64,000 bases of DNA from Sanguinoderma infundibulare (lineage: Eukaryota > Basidiomycota > Agaricomycetes > Polyporales > Polyporaceae), in NCBI GenBank assembly GCA_032821775.1, contig JAVLRN010000007.1:1364001-1428000 (forward strand), in the 5' to 3' direction. Made by a program: the position numbers and the translations under genes. Below are positions 1 through 9,181 of this stretch, piece by piece. How positions within the stretch are numbered: the stretch's first letter is position 1; every line of letters starts with the position of its first letter. The notes under the pieces are model-generated. The model did not search any database. It saw nothing but the letters and a program-made list of their open reading frames with translations, and was not told where the DNA came from.

Positions 1-237
1 CAGTCCATCACACCCAAGCATATTCTCACTCACACTCGAGGTGGCAGAGCCCACCACCTTTCTTTTCTTCTTTGCCAGTGCCTTTTCAGATAAAGACTCA
101 GATGAGGAGTCATTCAACTCGTTATTGAAAGTTTTTTTGCACTTTTTCTTAGCTATGGTATTATTGTGGGACTGATGGTGATGACACTGATCACCCACCT
201 TCTTCCCTTTGTTTGAGGAGCTGGCCTCAGCAGGCAT
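1..237 (-). CDS. Partial Lys/Ser-rich ORF at window edge, probably transposon-associated
   Basis: An ATG at 237 (minus strand) opens a frame of 79 codons that runs off the left edge with no stop. The product is rich in Lys, Ser and His, with a QCHHHQSH stretch and basic runs such as KKKCKK and KKKRK. I do not recognise a family. It lies beside a Ty3/gypsy relic in CpG-poor DNA, so it may be the start of another mobile-element protein or a chance open frame. Confidence 0.3.
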   Translation of the reverse strand, partial: MPAEASSSNKGKKVGDQCHHHQSHNNTIAKKKCKKTFNNELNDSSSESLSEKALAKKKRKVVGSATSSVSENMLGCDGL

Positions 238-520
238 GGAAAAAATGAGATGGGTATGGAGGTGGAGGTCAGAGAGTGGGATAATATGGAGGCAGGACTC
301 AACTAGTAGAAAATTTTCATTATATTTAAGACAGCATGTCTGACGCCACCAGCAGACTTCTACAGACATCCCAGTAAGTTCTTCACATTTGGCAGGCAAC
401 CCCCTCAAGCCATCTGAGAGCACTGAGACACAGCATGTACTGAATGTGGTAGTGGCAGGTTTGTATATGTGAATATAGGTTTGATGCAGGTATTTTCTGT
501 AACCACCTGCACTCTTACCC

Positions 521-868
521 ATGCCATTTGCTATAAATGATGTAGAATGCAACTATAAGATCTATGATGCAGAGATGCTTGTGATCATCCATGCTTTGAA
601 AGTGTGGTACCACTATTTGAAGGTTTTACTAAACAAGTTTGAGATTCAGTCAGATCACAAAAACCTCAAATACTGGACTGCAGTGCAAAACCTCACACAG
701 AGGCAAGCACAATGGACTCTCTATCTGTCACAGTTTAACTTTATCATCTCTCATAAGCTAGGTGTATCCAATGATAGAGTGAATGCACTGTCACACCATC
801 TTGATCATCAAAAGAAAGATGCTAATAACAATCTGAACCAAATTTTGTTGCAATCTGATCATTTTTAG
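521..868 (+). pseudogene. Ty3/gypsy polyprotein fragment: RNase H domain
   Basis: This 115-codon frame matches the RNase H region that follows reverse transcriptase in Ty3/gypsy Pol proteins. Visible hallmarks are CNYKIYDAEMLVIIHALK, then FEIQSDHKNLKYW, then the Q-R-Q-A-Q-W-TLYLSQF segment and the HKLGVSNDRVNALS segment that corresponds to the family's HKPG-x-N-x-x-DALSR. The reverse transcriptase expected upstream is missing: bases 238-520 hold nothing like it. The frame reaches a stop at 868, and the rest of Pol continues only as broken frames after an insertion at about 953. It is a dead fragment. Confidence 0.85.
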
Positions 869-952
869 ATCCTTATGGCAAAGAGGGGACCATTGTCAGT
901 GGTGTCAGAGAAAGCCTTGCTCAAATGTATCTGTGAATTTCACAGATACATT

Positions 953-1185
953 TAGGCTGTAGCATGGGTGCACTCACAGGGTTTTGATGTTCCAGCTTGT
1001 AGCCCTTCTAGAGACCTTTCAAATGATACTAAAACCATCCAAAATGGCTCAAAAGTGAGGAAGATATGTTGCAAACAAGTTTTGGGCCTCCCCTGGTCAC
1101 TAACTGTGACCCTGTGACTTCCTGATGGGAAAGAATGATCACAGGTATCCATGGGTGAAATCACAGGTGCACACCCATGGCTCTA
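953..1185. mobile_element. Short MITE-like insertion within the gypsy relic
   Basis: The segment starts with TAGGCTGTAGCATGGGTG and ends with CACCCATGGCTCTA, an imperfect terminal inverted repeat. The start matches that of the 752-bp element at 4075-4826. It sits between the RNase H and integrase parts of the gypsy relic, where the element's coding sequence should have continued. It has no coding capacity. The right boundary is degraded, so the extent is approximate. Confidence 0.4.
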
Positions 1186-1494
1186 GGTCACAAGATTTTC
1201 AGTTTGGCCATTACAAAGTGACAGCTTGGCCTGAGGGAGTCTCCAATATTATTTTAGGCATATCTCTCTCAGTTCTGGTCCATTTTGCATGATCCTGATA
1301 TCATCTGAAAGCTCTCAAAAAGGGCTACAAGGTGGGGCACACCTACAGGCACCAATACACTCATGCCACAGTCTACTGTGAGTGCAGAGAGCATGAGCAG
1401 AACTAAAGAGGTAGTGAAAGTGTTGCAAAAGATTAACAGTCTCAGACCAGCACATCTTCAGAGCAACCTTATTTATTGAAACATTGAACAGGGC

Positions 1495-2690
1495 CTACTT
1501 CTATATCAAGGAAAGGTTTATGTTTTAAAAGATGACTCACTGTGAACTGAGATTGTACACATTCACTGTGACCTCTCACCAGCCAGGCATTCTGGATAGG
1601 GGAAGATGATAAAGTTAGTCACACATAACTACTGGTGGCCAGGAATAGTTAGGTTTATCACAATGTATGTCAAAACTTGCAACACCTGTTGCCATGGTAA
1701 AGTCTCACATGTCAAACTACAAGGTGGAGGACTACAATGCACTGTGACTATTCACTGACCGGCATGAGAAGTTGATTCATTTAATTTTTTGCACAGAAAA
1801 GATCGACTCTGAGGGAGTGGTGGACAACTTCATTCAAAAATAATTTTATCTTCATGGGCTGCTGTGAAAGATCATTTCAGATCACAGGTCCCAATTTTCA
1901 AGTAATGTGTTCTGTGCTGTTCTCAAAGGTCTAGGCATCAAAAGTGCATTGTTTATAGCATATCATCCACAGACAAATGGACAGTCAGAGCAGTGAAACC
2001 AGAAGATTGAAGTGTACCTAAGAATGTTCTGTGTGAGGTGACATGATAACTGGGTAAAGTGGATCCCCATCACAGAGTTTGCATTCAATTTGCATGTAAA
2101 CTCATCCACAGGGTACTTGCCATTCTACCTCATGTATGGCTTCAAATCTCAGTTCCATATTTCCATGCTCTTGACCACTGTCCCTGCAGCAGATGAGCAT
2201 TGTAAGGTGTTGAGGCAAGCAAGAGAGGATGCAATAGCAGCCTTGACTCTGTCAGCTAAATGGATGAAGGAGTACTTTAAAAAGTATGTCCATGAGGTTT
2301 CAAAGTTTAAAAAAGGGCAAAAGGTGTGACTCAACACAAGGAACTTTAGGGTACCTGGAGTGTTAAGAAAACTGGTGGACTGGTATGCAGGACCATATCC
2401 AGTGAACTTGGCATACAAGCTAAAACTCTTCAAGGACCTTGCAACCCATTCAGTGTTCTATGTCTCTCTACTTTTACCACACAAAGAGAGTCAGTTTTCT
2501 GGTTGACACTTACCTGAGCCTGCCCTGATAGAGGGTAAAAGAGAAGAGGAGTACAAAGTTGAGAAAGTGTTGAACTCTTGATGGTACAGACAGTGAAAGA
2601 AGTTGCAGTATCTGATGCACTGGAAAGGTTGGAGTCCAGAACACAATAGCTGAAAAGATGCAGACAACTTAATCAATATGTCACAGTGTG
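1495..2690 (+). pseudogene. Ty3/gypsy integrase region, degenerate
   Basis: Conceptual translation across several frames shows the order expected of a gypsy integrase. First comes the H-H-C-C zinc-binding part: YWWPGIVRFITMYVKTCNTC spans about 1632-1690. Next is a decayed catalytic core, including the segment around 1850-2030. Last is the C-terminal region ending near 2690, with a clean stretch at 2090-2329 that contains STGYLPFYLMYGF. Many stops and frameshifts interrupt it, and most look like C-to-T changes (CGA to TGA, CAG to TAG). It is not functional. Confidence 0.75.
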
Positions 2691-2780
2691 TTATGGACTT
2701 CTACACTAAACACCCTAATGCACCTGACCCTCACAACATGAACACTCAATCGTGAAGGCACAATCTTTAGGGGGGGATAC

Positions 2781-3249
2781 TGTTATGAATGACCTATGCA
2801 GCACTTATCTAAGTGCCCTTTTCCTTATCTTATCTGTTTCCTTTTACAGACATTGCTTCTTATCTCATCATAGTTATAACTCATCCTTGTTCTTTGGACT
2901 CCCATTTTCATGCTATTGTTTGACAGTACAATAGCTCCCTTATTGTATACAAAGTGCTATTGTTCTGTCTCCCTTATTTTCTGCATCTGTAGTTACCTTT
3001 TGTTCAGTGATTTTTATTGCCTTGCCACTATATATAAACCCCTGTACTTGCTACCTGAAGATCCAGTTTCAACCTCTTGTCTTCAGGTAAGCCTTGCTGT
3101 ATATTTTCCTTATTTACACTCACTCAATATAACTTGTCTCCAGTCCTGACTGTTGAGCCTAGCTCCAGTCTCACTGCACAAGTGCCTGTTGATGCTCCTG
3201 CCTGCCTCATAAGTCATCCCTGATCCTTACTCGATGTTCAGTTGCAACA
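2781..3249 (+). repeat. 3' LTR of the Ty3/gypsy relic
   Basis: A polypurine tract (AGGGGGGGATA at about 2769-2779) lies just upstream of TGTTATGAAT, the expected arrangement at the start of a 3' LTR. A candidate end is GTTGCAACA at about 3241-3249, which gives short TGTT...AACA ends and a length near 470 bp. A promoter-like CACTATATATAAACCCC lies inside at about 3027-3043. The 5' LTR is not in the window, so boundaries rest on motif position rather than on comparing two copies. Confidence 0.55.
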
Positions 3250-3829
3250 TCTTTGAATGAGCCACTGTTTAGCTTTACCAGTGATTGGCTAAAATTACTC
3301 ACATTTTCCTTGTCAGATGTGTCAATCTGCATCAGCAAAACTGCCAAAGTGTTGCCTTCCATAATATAATGGCAGTCTCATGGAACATAGTTATTAGTTC
3401 ACATTACAACTCCAAATGTGTCAATAATAAGTGTTACAAATAAAAACTAATTAACCCCTTCACAATGCAACCCCCACAATGGTAAGATGATGCATTGCCA
3501 TCCACCAGCATCAAGGTAAGAGATTGCCACAGGAATTGCCACCCACCGCTGTCAAGATGAGGGGTTACTATGACATATGAGGATTGCAATAGTGTGGCAA
3601 TGTGCTGTTGCAACCCTCATAATGGCAAGATAGGTATTACTGGTGGCATTGTACACTCATGGTGAGGGGATTCAATTCACACAGGGTAAATTCTGAAAAA
3701 GGCAGTATATTGTGCTATGTATGTTACATGGACTTGAAGTGCAACTGACAAAACAAGCAAGATCAGCATAACCAGGAGTTAGTGTGATCTGAGAACACCA
3801 GAGGATGAGAGCATTATCAGACCTGCATA
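3250..3829. other. CpG-poor non-coding DNA with TTGCCA-type short repeats
   Basis: No gene is supported here. Between about 3470 and 3660 short words recur on both strands (TGCCATCCACC, GGTAAGATGATGCATTGCCA, TTGCAACC). A related patch occurs at about 8510-8650, which suggests fragments of one dispersed repeat. Confidence 0.3.
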
Positions 3830-4020
3830 AGCATCTGCACAACTAAGCAGATGATCAACTGAGTGAGCAAATGAGCAACTAAGCAGGCAAATGAGCAACT
3901 GAGCGGATGATCAACTGAGCAAGCAACCAAGCAATCAAGCAAGCATTCAAGTAACTGAGCAAGCAACCGAGCAGATGAGCAACTGCATGAGTAAATGAGC
4001 AACCACATGAGCAAGATGCA
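3830..4020. repeat. Imperfect minisatellite (GAGCAA / CTGAGCAAGCAA units)
   Basis: The stretch is built of loosely repeated words of 8-12 bp, such as GAGCAACTGAGC, GAGCAAGCAACC, AAGCAATCAAGC and GATGATCAACTGAGC. The unit is too variable for a clean copy number. Open frames on the minus strand here are by-products of the repeat. Confidence 0.6.
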
Positions 4021-4074
4021 TGGAGATGAGAACAAAGAAGTTGTCTGCATGCTCCAATCAAGAATAAGTTACTA

Positions 4075-4826
4075 TAGGCTGTGTCATGGATGTGGGTTAC
4101 CTATGTGAGTTTCCATGGGTTTTTTGGCATGAGTGTGGATGTGGATTAGATTTGGCTCATCCATGACAAAACCCACACCCATACCATAGATTGTGGATAT
4201 AGCTGCTGACCTAAGCACCTGTAATAGTCTTTGCAGGCTGAAGGTATTGTTTCTGCTATTACTAGTTTATTTCTGCACCTTTTGAGGTGCTTCTTTTGAT
4301 ATATTAATTGTTGTAGCAATGCCTATAGAATACACCTAATGCAGCAGTGTAAAGCCACAAGCACTGCTATGGGTAGGAGGAGGGTGAGAAGGAGGGAGTG
4401 GCCATAGTGAAGCCTCCAGTGGTCACATTGGAGTGATTAATACCTCATTATAAAGCTACTGATCATAGCTTTCCAATGGTCTCATTGTAACTTTGGTCTG
4501 TGACCCAGTTGTTGAGATATAGGCCTGGGAAGCATGGTGTGGCTGAGAGTTGATAACTCCAGCATATCATGGGATGGCTGGAAATCTAAGAATGAATGAT
4601 ATACTCTAGATATAGTAGTCAGTAGAATCAAGGAGCAACAACAAAGATAGAAATCTATCAATCCATCACTGAGCAATAACAACAATAACCTTCCTACCCC
4701 CCTTAATATATTCAAAGACCCATTGACACCCATGAAAAACCCACATATTCATGGGTGTGGATTTTTTATGGGTGTGAATGTGGGTGAGCACTTTGACACT
4801 CATGGGTACACCCATGCTACAGCCTA
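4075..4826. mobile_element. TA-flanked MITE-like element with TAGGCTGT termini
   Basis: The left end reads TAGGCTGTGTCATGGATGTG and the right end CACCCATGCTACAGCCTA, so the outer ~17 bases form an inverted repeat with TA at both ends. This is the pattern of non-autonomous Tc1/mariner-type elements that duplicate TA. Internal ATGGGTGTG words cluster near both ends. No transposase frame is present. The 953-1185 segment appears to be a shorter, more decayed relative. Confidence 0.5.
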
Positions 4827-5561
4827 AGCAGCCCCCACATCTTCTTGGTAATTTTATCTCTACATCACTTGCTGGGCTTCCTGCCCACCTTTGCCCTCCC
4901 ACTCTCTCACCTTTACACACTCCCTCACCACTTTCCGAATGCTCTCTGAACCCTGTCGATCCTGGTTTTTTTGACCATCCTATGCCCATCTATCAAACTG
5001 AGTCAAACATATTTGACATGTATTGCATCTACACATACAGGTCACAATGTGATCCTGAAGAGGCAAAGACCCTCAGCAACTTTATAGACTCCCTTGCATT
5101 TCCTCAAGCTGCCCCCCAAATGTATTGCCGAGTCTCCTTGACATTCAGACAGATTTCCAATGCTGCTCGTGGACCTTTTCAATCCTTCTTCTGCTCATCT
5201 TTGCCTTCATGTTCCTCCTCTTGTGACACCTCTCGATCCCCTGCACCCCTTTCTGACTCTGTGTATACCCCACTCAACAATGCTTCTGAGTTCCACCTGT
5301 TGTACTGGCAGTCTACTCATCTGCAATTGTTCTCAAATGCCACCATCAACTCCTTCATGATGTCATCCATGTGCCAGGCTTCTCACCATCTCACTTCCCT
5401 CCAAACTATACCATTGAAAGTGCTCAGACACACCTAGAGAGAGGTACTGTCAAGGACAACAATATAACTCTGCTGTTTCAAAGGTATGGCTGGATCAAGA
5501 CCTCCATCAAAATCTGCATTTTCAATAAAGGTGTGTGGCACATTTCTGAGGAGCATGTGCC

Positions 5562-5977
5562 TAAGGCTGGGCATAGATTAACCTATAGTTGATTTAGATC
5601 TGAACTTGTGAGTTTATCAGCTTTTGAGACTTTAATTGAGAACTGTATGAATCAAATCAATTTTTAATCTAAAGTTACAAATCAAAGACCTATAAATCAT
5701 AGGTAACATTATTAATTTTACCAAATAGTTTCAAACAGACTAGAAATAGTGAAAAAGATGTTAAAGAGCCTAATAAATATTTATAGATAAACAAAAACAC
5801 AGGTCACTTTGCAGGTGATCTAAAACCTAACCTGTGATATCTTATAAAATGACTGATTCAGATTTGCAGCTGATTCATGATGTAGGTATCTAAACCTACA
5901 AGTTATTAACCTATAGGCAATTCTGCAGGTCAGGTCTAGGTTACCTGTGACATAACCTGGACCTATGCTTAGCCTTA
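5562..5977 (+). mobile_element. 416-bp MITE, copy 1 (TA target site)
   Basis: The element is bounded by TA. Its ends are AGGCTGGGCATAGATTAACC on the left and CTATGCTTAGCCT on the right, an imperfect terminal inverted repeat of about 13-16 bp. It has no coding capacity and an AT-rich body. It interrupts the Plavaka-like relic. A second copy of exactly the same length lies 216 bp away in opposite orientation. Confidence 0.75.
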
Positions 5978-6193
5978 CCCATGCCTGAATATGAGGTGAA
6001 AGGTGTATATGTCCGGGACCTTCTTGCTATTATCAAGAGGATGTATGGTGGGTAACTGGCATCTAATTTTGACTGGGTCCCCTACAAGTTGTACTGGTGA
6101 CATATTTGTGGGGCACATATATGCACACCTTCTCTGCAACCCAAGTCCTCTCCCCCTCCATGCAGTGCATGTCACATTCCTGATACTCATCTC
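5978..6193 (+). pseudogene. Spacer between the two MITE copies: transposon coding fragment
   Basis: These 216 bp carry the VYVRDLLAIIKRMYGG segment and some following codons of the surrounding transposon relic. The twin MITEs are therefore two insertions into a pre-existing host transposon, or one foldback element that trapped it, and not one element with its own internal gene. Confidence 0.55.
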
Positions 6194-6609
6194 TAAGGCT
6201 GGACATAGGTCCAGGTTATGTCATAGATAACTTAGACCTGACCTGCAGAATTGCCTATAGGTTAATAACTTGTAGGTTTAGATACCTACATCATGAATCA
6301 GCTGCAAATCTGAATCAGTCATTTTATAAGATATCACAGGTTAGGTTTTAGATCACCTGCAAAGTGACCTGTGTTTTTGTTTATCTATAAATATTTATTA
6401 GGCTCTTTAACATCTTTTTCACTATTTCTAGTCTGTTTGAAACTATTTGGTAAAATTAATAATGTTACCTATGATTTATAGGTCTTTGATTTGTAACTTT
6501 AGATTAAAAATTGATTTGATTCATACAGTTCTCAATTAAAGTCTCAAAAGCTGATAAACTCACAAGTTCAGATCTAAATCAACTATAGGTTAATCTATGC
6601 CCAGCCTTA
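6194..6609 (-). mobile_element. 416-bp MITE, copy 2, inverted relative to copy 1
   Basis: Read on the minus strand this is the same element as copy 1, also bounded by TA and also 416 bp. The outer ~370 bp appear identical to copy 1 by eye. The inner ~45 bp differ at about six positions, for example CTAGGTTACCTG in copy 1 against CTAAGTTATCTA here. Together the copies form a palindrome of about 1,050 bp with a 216-bp loop. Confidence 0.75.
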
Positions 6610-8365
6610 GGACAACACCAACGTGCTCCTCAATGTCATCACAGTTCAAGTTGGCATGTCAGTCCACAAGTTTATATGCACAACATGCACCAAGTATGCA
6701 ATGTATGAGCTTCCTAAAGAGAGCATCACATGAGGGTGCAGGACCACCATGCTAACCAGCCAAGAAAAAGGGAAGGGGTCAACTGGCAGTTGCAAGATGA
6801 AGGAGTTTAGCAGAAGAATGTTCAAGTGGTATGGTATATGGGACTATCTGGTGACCATCCCAGTCTATGGGTCAAGCGACATTTGGTCAATCCTCTACAT
6901 ACATTTGTGTCACTATTTCAAGTATTCAAGTGCTAACATTTCTTAGGGCAAGCTTGAACACAAAAACAATTATGCAGGTCAGATTGTGCATCAGGTCCAC
7001 CTCCAGGGCAAGCTCAATGTCCTTATAAGTCATGTAAACACTGCACTCCAGGCCCACAAGTCATGTACTCACATCCACCCAAAAAAGAAGGAACTCCACA
7101 CACTCAAAAATGCTGGAAACCTGGCAGAGTGATATGTTATTGTAGAATCCCAGTGTGAATATGATGACCTTCTCAACTTTGCGCTTATGTGTCCTGATGA
7201 CCCTGCATATGAGGTAAACAAACTCATCTTTATTCTTCCATGAAAGCCATTGCTCATAAATTCACTCAGGATTTTATTCTGCAGTTGTACACTCACATCC
7301 TCTCATGAATAGAAGGCCTCACATTCAACAGAGATGACTCTCAGTACGAGTGTGAATGATGCAATGGTGTCAACTTCATCTCAAACTGCATCTATCACCA
7401 CCACAAGCTTCAGGTGAACTATACCACCTACAACATGCAGCACTCTCAAGATGTGATCAATCTGAACTCTTATGCTGACATCATGGTCCTGGCACACAAG
7501 GATGATGACATCAAAAACCTTCATCCTTACTGGTACATGTGCATTGTGTGCATTTTCCATGTGAACACCTACTACCTCCATCCTACCACTCAACAGCACT
7601 CCACACTCAAGCACTATGACATCCTTTTTATCCACTGGTTTGGGCTTAGCAGTTTCCCTTCCAGTTTCTAGGTCAAATGGCACCCACGCCTCAGATTCAT
7701 CTCATATAACACTGGCAGTGCCTTTGGCTTTCTTGACCCCTTGCTCATCATCTGCAGATTGCACATCTATCTTTTATTTCACTATGGCTACACACAGACA
7801 CTTCTGGGCAAATCCAGCACTTGCGATGGTCAGAACCACTACAAAAAACCAGTATATCACAATCATGACTATCAATACTATCTTGTCAACATGTTTGTTC
7901 CTTTTCTTCCTTTGAAGCTTTCTATACTAACTTTATCTTTACAGTTTCTAGGTTTATTGATTGCGACATGTTCATGTAGTATCTCAGCAGCAGCATTGGG
8001 CATATGAAGGTGGGCACAAAGATTGAGGTTGCATTTGATGATGAAGATTTCAAATGGCTCGATGTGGGCTCTGATGTTGAGGAGCCAAAAGAGGATTTAG
8101 AGGAGGCTGGCATTGCGGTGTCCTCAGAAGCAGATCTGGGATGTCATTCAGTTAGTCAGTGGACATAACATGGCAGTGACAAGTGAGGAAGAGGATTATG
8201 AGGGTGGTGAGCACAATGATCATGATCATGATAGAGCGCAGCATGCAGATGATGATGAGTCTCTGGATAGTGACTCGGACAGGGCAAGTGATGATAAGTG
8301 TGAGGTCCATGATGGATCAGACAATGATAGAGATGATGAGGAGTATGGTGTGCACAGGTATGCAC

Positions 8366-8733
8366 CGCTGTAAGGACAAATTGTGCATCTTTAGTTATCT
8401 CATTGTACTGTTTGTTGTACTGTTGCTCAGATCAGAATTGTATAATACATGCTTATAAAATGTGCAAATTGATAGTCATGGTACAGTACAACTAAAACTA
8501 CTAGTAAGTCTCAATGGCCCTACAACTATACCCCGGTACTATGACATGTGGCAATGGTAAGGTGATGTATTGCCATCTCCACCCTTGCCCATTTAGGGGT
8601 TGGAATCCCAGTCCAGTGTGGCAGTGCACTTTGCAACCTTTTGGCACTTTTGCTGATGTGAGGCCTTTTGATGGCATGTTCACCAAGATTTGCAACAGAA
8701 TTTGCTGCACAAGTGTTTCAAAGGGTAGAGTAA
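8366..8733. other. CpG-poor non-coding DNA
   Basis: No gene is supported. The segment contains TTGCCATC and GGTAAGGTGATG words related to the repeat patch at 3470-3660. Confidence 0.3.
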
Positions 8734-8860
8734 GTCGGAATGCCCGAGCGCTTAAAGTCCAGTCTAGCTATATTGAGGCTTCTGTATTGGGACATAATGG
8801 CAGAAATTGAACTCCGACCTCTACAGGATCATTTATTACACTAGTCAGGCTCCATGTTCA
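8734..8860 (-). repeat. tRNA-related SINE-like fragment (tentative)
   Basis: On the minus strand GGAGTTCAATTTCTGCC at about 8800-8816 resembles a tRNA B-box. An ACTAGTGTAAT stretch about 25-30 bp upstream of it (near 8839-8849) could be a decayed A-box, which is the layout of a tRNA-derived SINE head. The plus strand can also be read as a broken class II tRNA: GTCGGAA at 8734 pairs with CTCCGAC at 8812-8818, but the D and T arms do not fold. No intact tRNA gene is present. Confidence 0.25.
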
Positions 8861-9004
8861 CAAAATCGAGAACCTGAGAAATCTAGTAAAGGAAAATATA
8901 AACAAGTCTCAGGTTTTTGATTTTTGCATAGAGAAGCATAGTAAATGATATATCATTTGGAAGGGTCCTTCCCCGCCAAAGGGAGCCCAGCGTGACAGAA
9001 ACCA

Positions 9005-9014
9005 GTCACGTGAC
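9005..9014. promoter_or_regulatory. CACGTG palindrome upstream of the Cnn_1N gene
   Basis: GTCACGTGAC is a perfect 10-bp palindrome centred on the CACGTG E-box, the classical site of bHLH factors such as Cbf1. It lies about 170 bp upstream of the chosen start codon at 9182, close to where the CpG-poor transposon region ends. Functional use is inferred only from the motif and its position. Confidence 0.35.
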
Positions 9015-9181
9015 ACAGTGGGATTTGAATGAGCCCTATCTTACCAGTGCAGGGATTTGTCACAGCTGTCACAACGCGTGTGACGGAGGTTCAAGGAGGA
9101 CTGGAGGCCAGGCGGTGTGGGCATGTTACCATTGGCCTTGAATCACTTCTCGTCTTCGGCGACGTCCCCCACGCCGCAGCC

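Larger units (their letters stand above)
4827..8365 (+). pseudogene. Large DNA-transposon relic, probably Plavaka (CACTA-related) type
   Basis: Conceptual translation in shifting frames gives a series of segments I associate with the large ORF of basidiomycete Plavaka-type transposons. They include an N-terminal part with YRSQCDPEEAKTLSNFIDS (about 5030-5090) and a GWIKTSIKICI segment (about 5490). VYVRDLLAIIKRMYGG follows at about 6007-6054, and LLNFALMCPDDPAYEVNKL at about 7172-7228. Then comes a longer open part at 7414-7671 (VNYTTYNMQHSQDVINL, HADIMVLAHKD-like), IFHVNTYY, and an acidic tail at 8010-8140. Stops and frameshifts are frequent, and the twin MITEs at 5562-6609 interrupt it. Assignment to Plavaka rather than another large fungal DNA-transposon group is tentative. 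Confidence 0.55.

Noticed and set aside
3830..4061. Cys/Leu-rich small proteins on the minus strand
   Set aside because: They are translations of the GAGCAA-type minisatellite.
5975..6230. Small ORFs between the two MITE copies
   Set aside because: Their frames are fragments of the surrounding transposon relic plus MITE ends, not genes.
8734..8818. A plus-strand class II tRNA (Leu/Ser-like) of 85 nt
   Set aside because: The acceptor halves pair and the start resembles a tRNA-Ser/Leu, but the D and T arms and a 7-nt anticodon loop do not form, and the B-box-like word is on the other strand. Kept only as a weak SINE-like relic.
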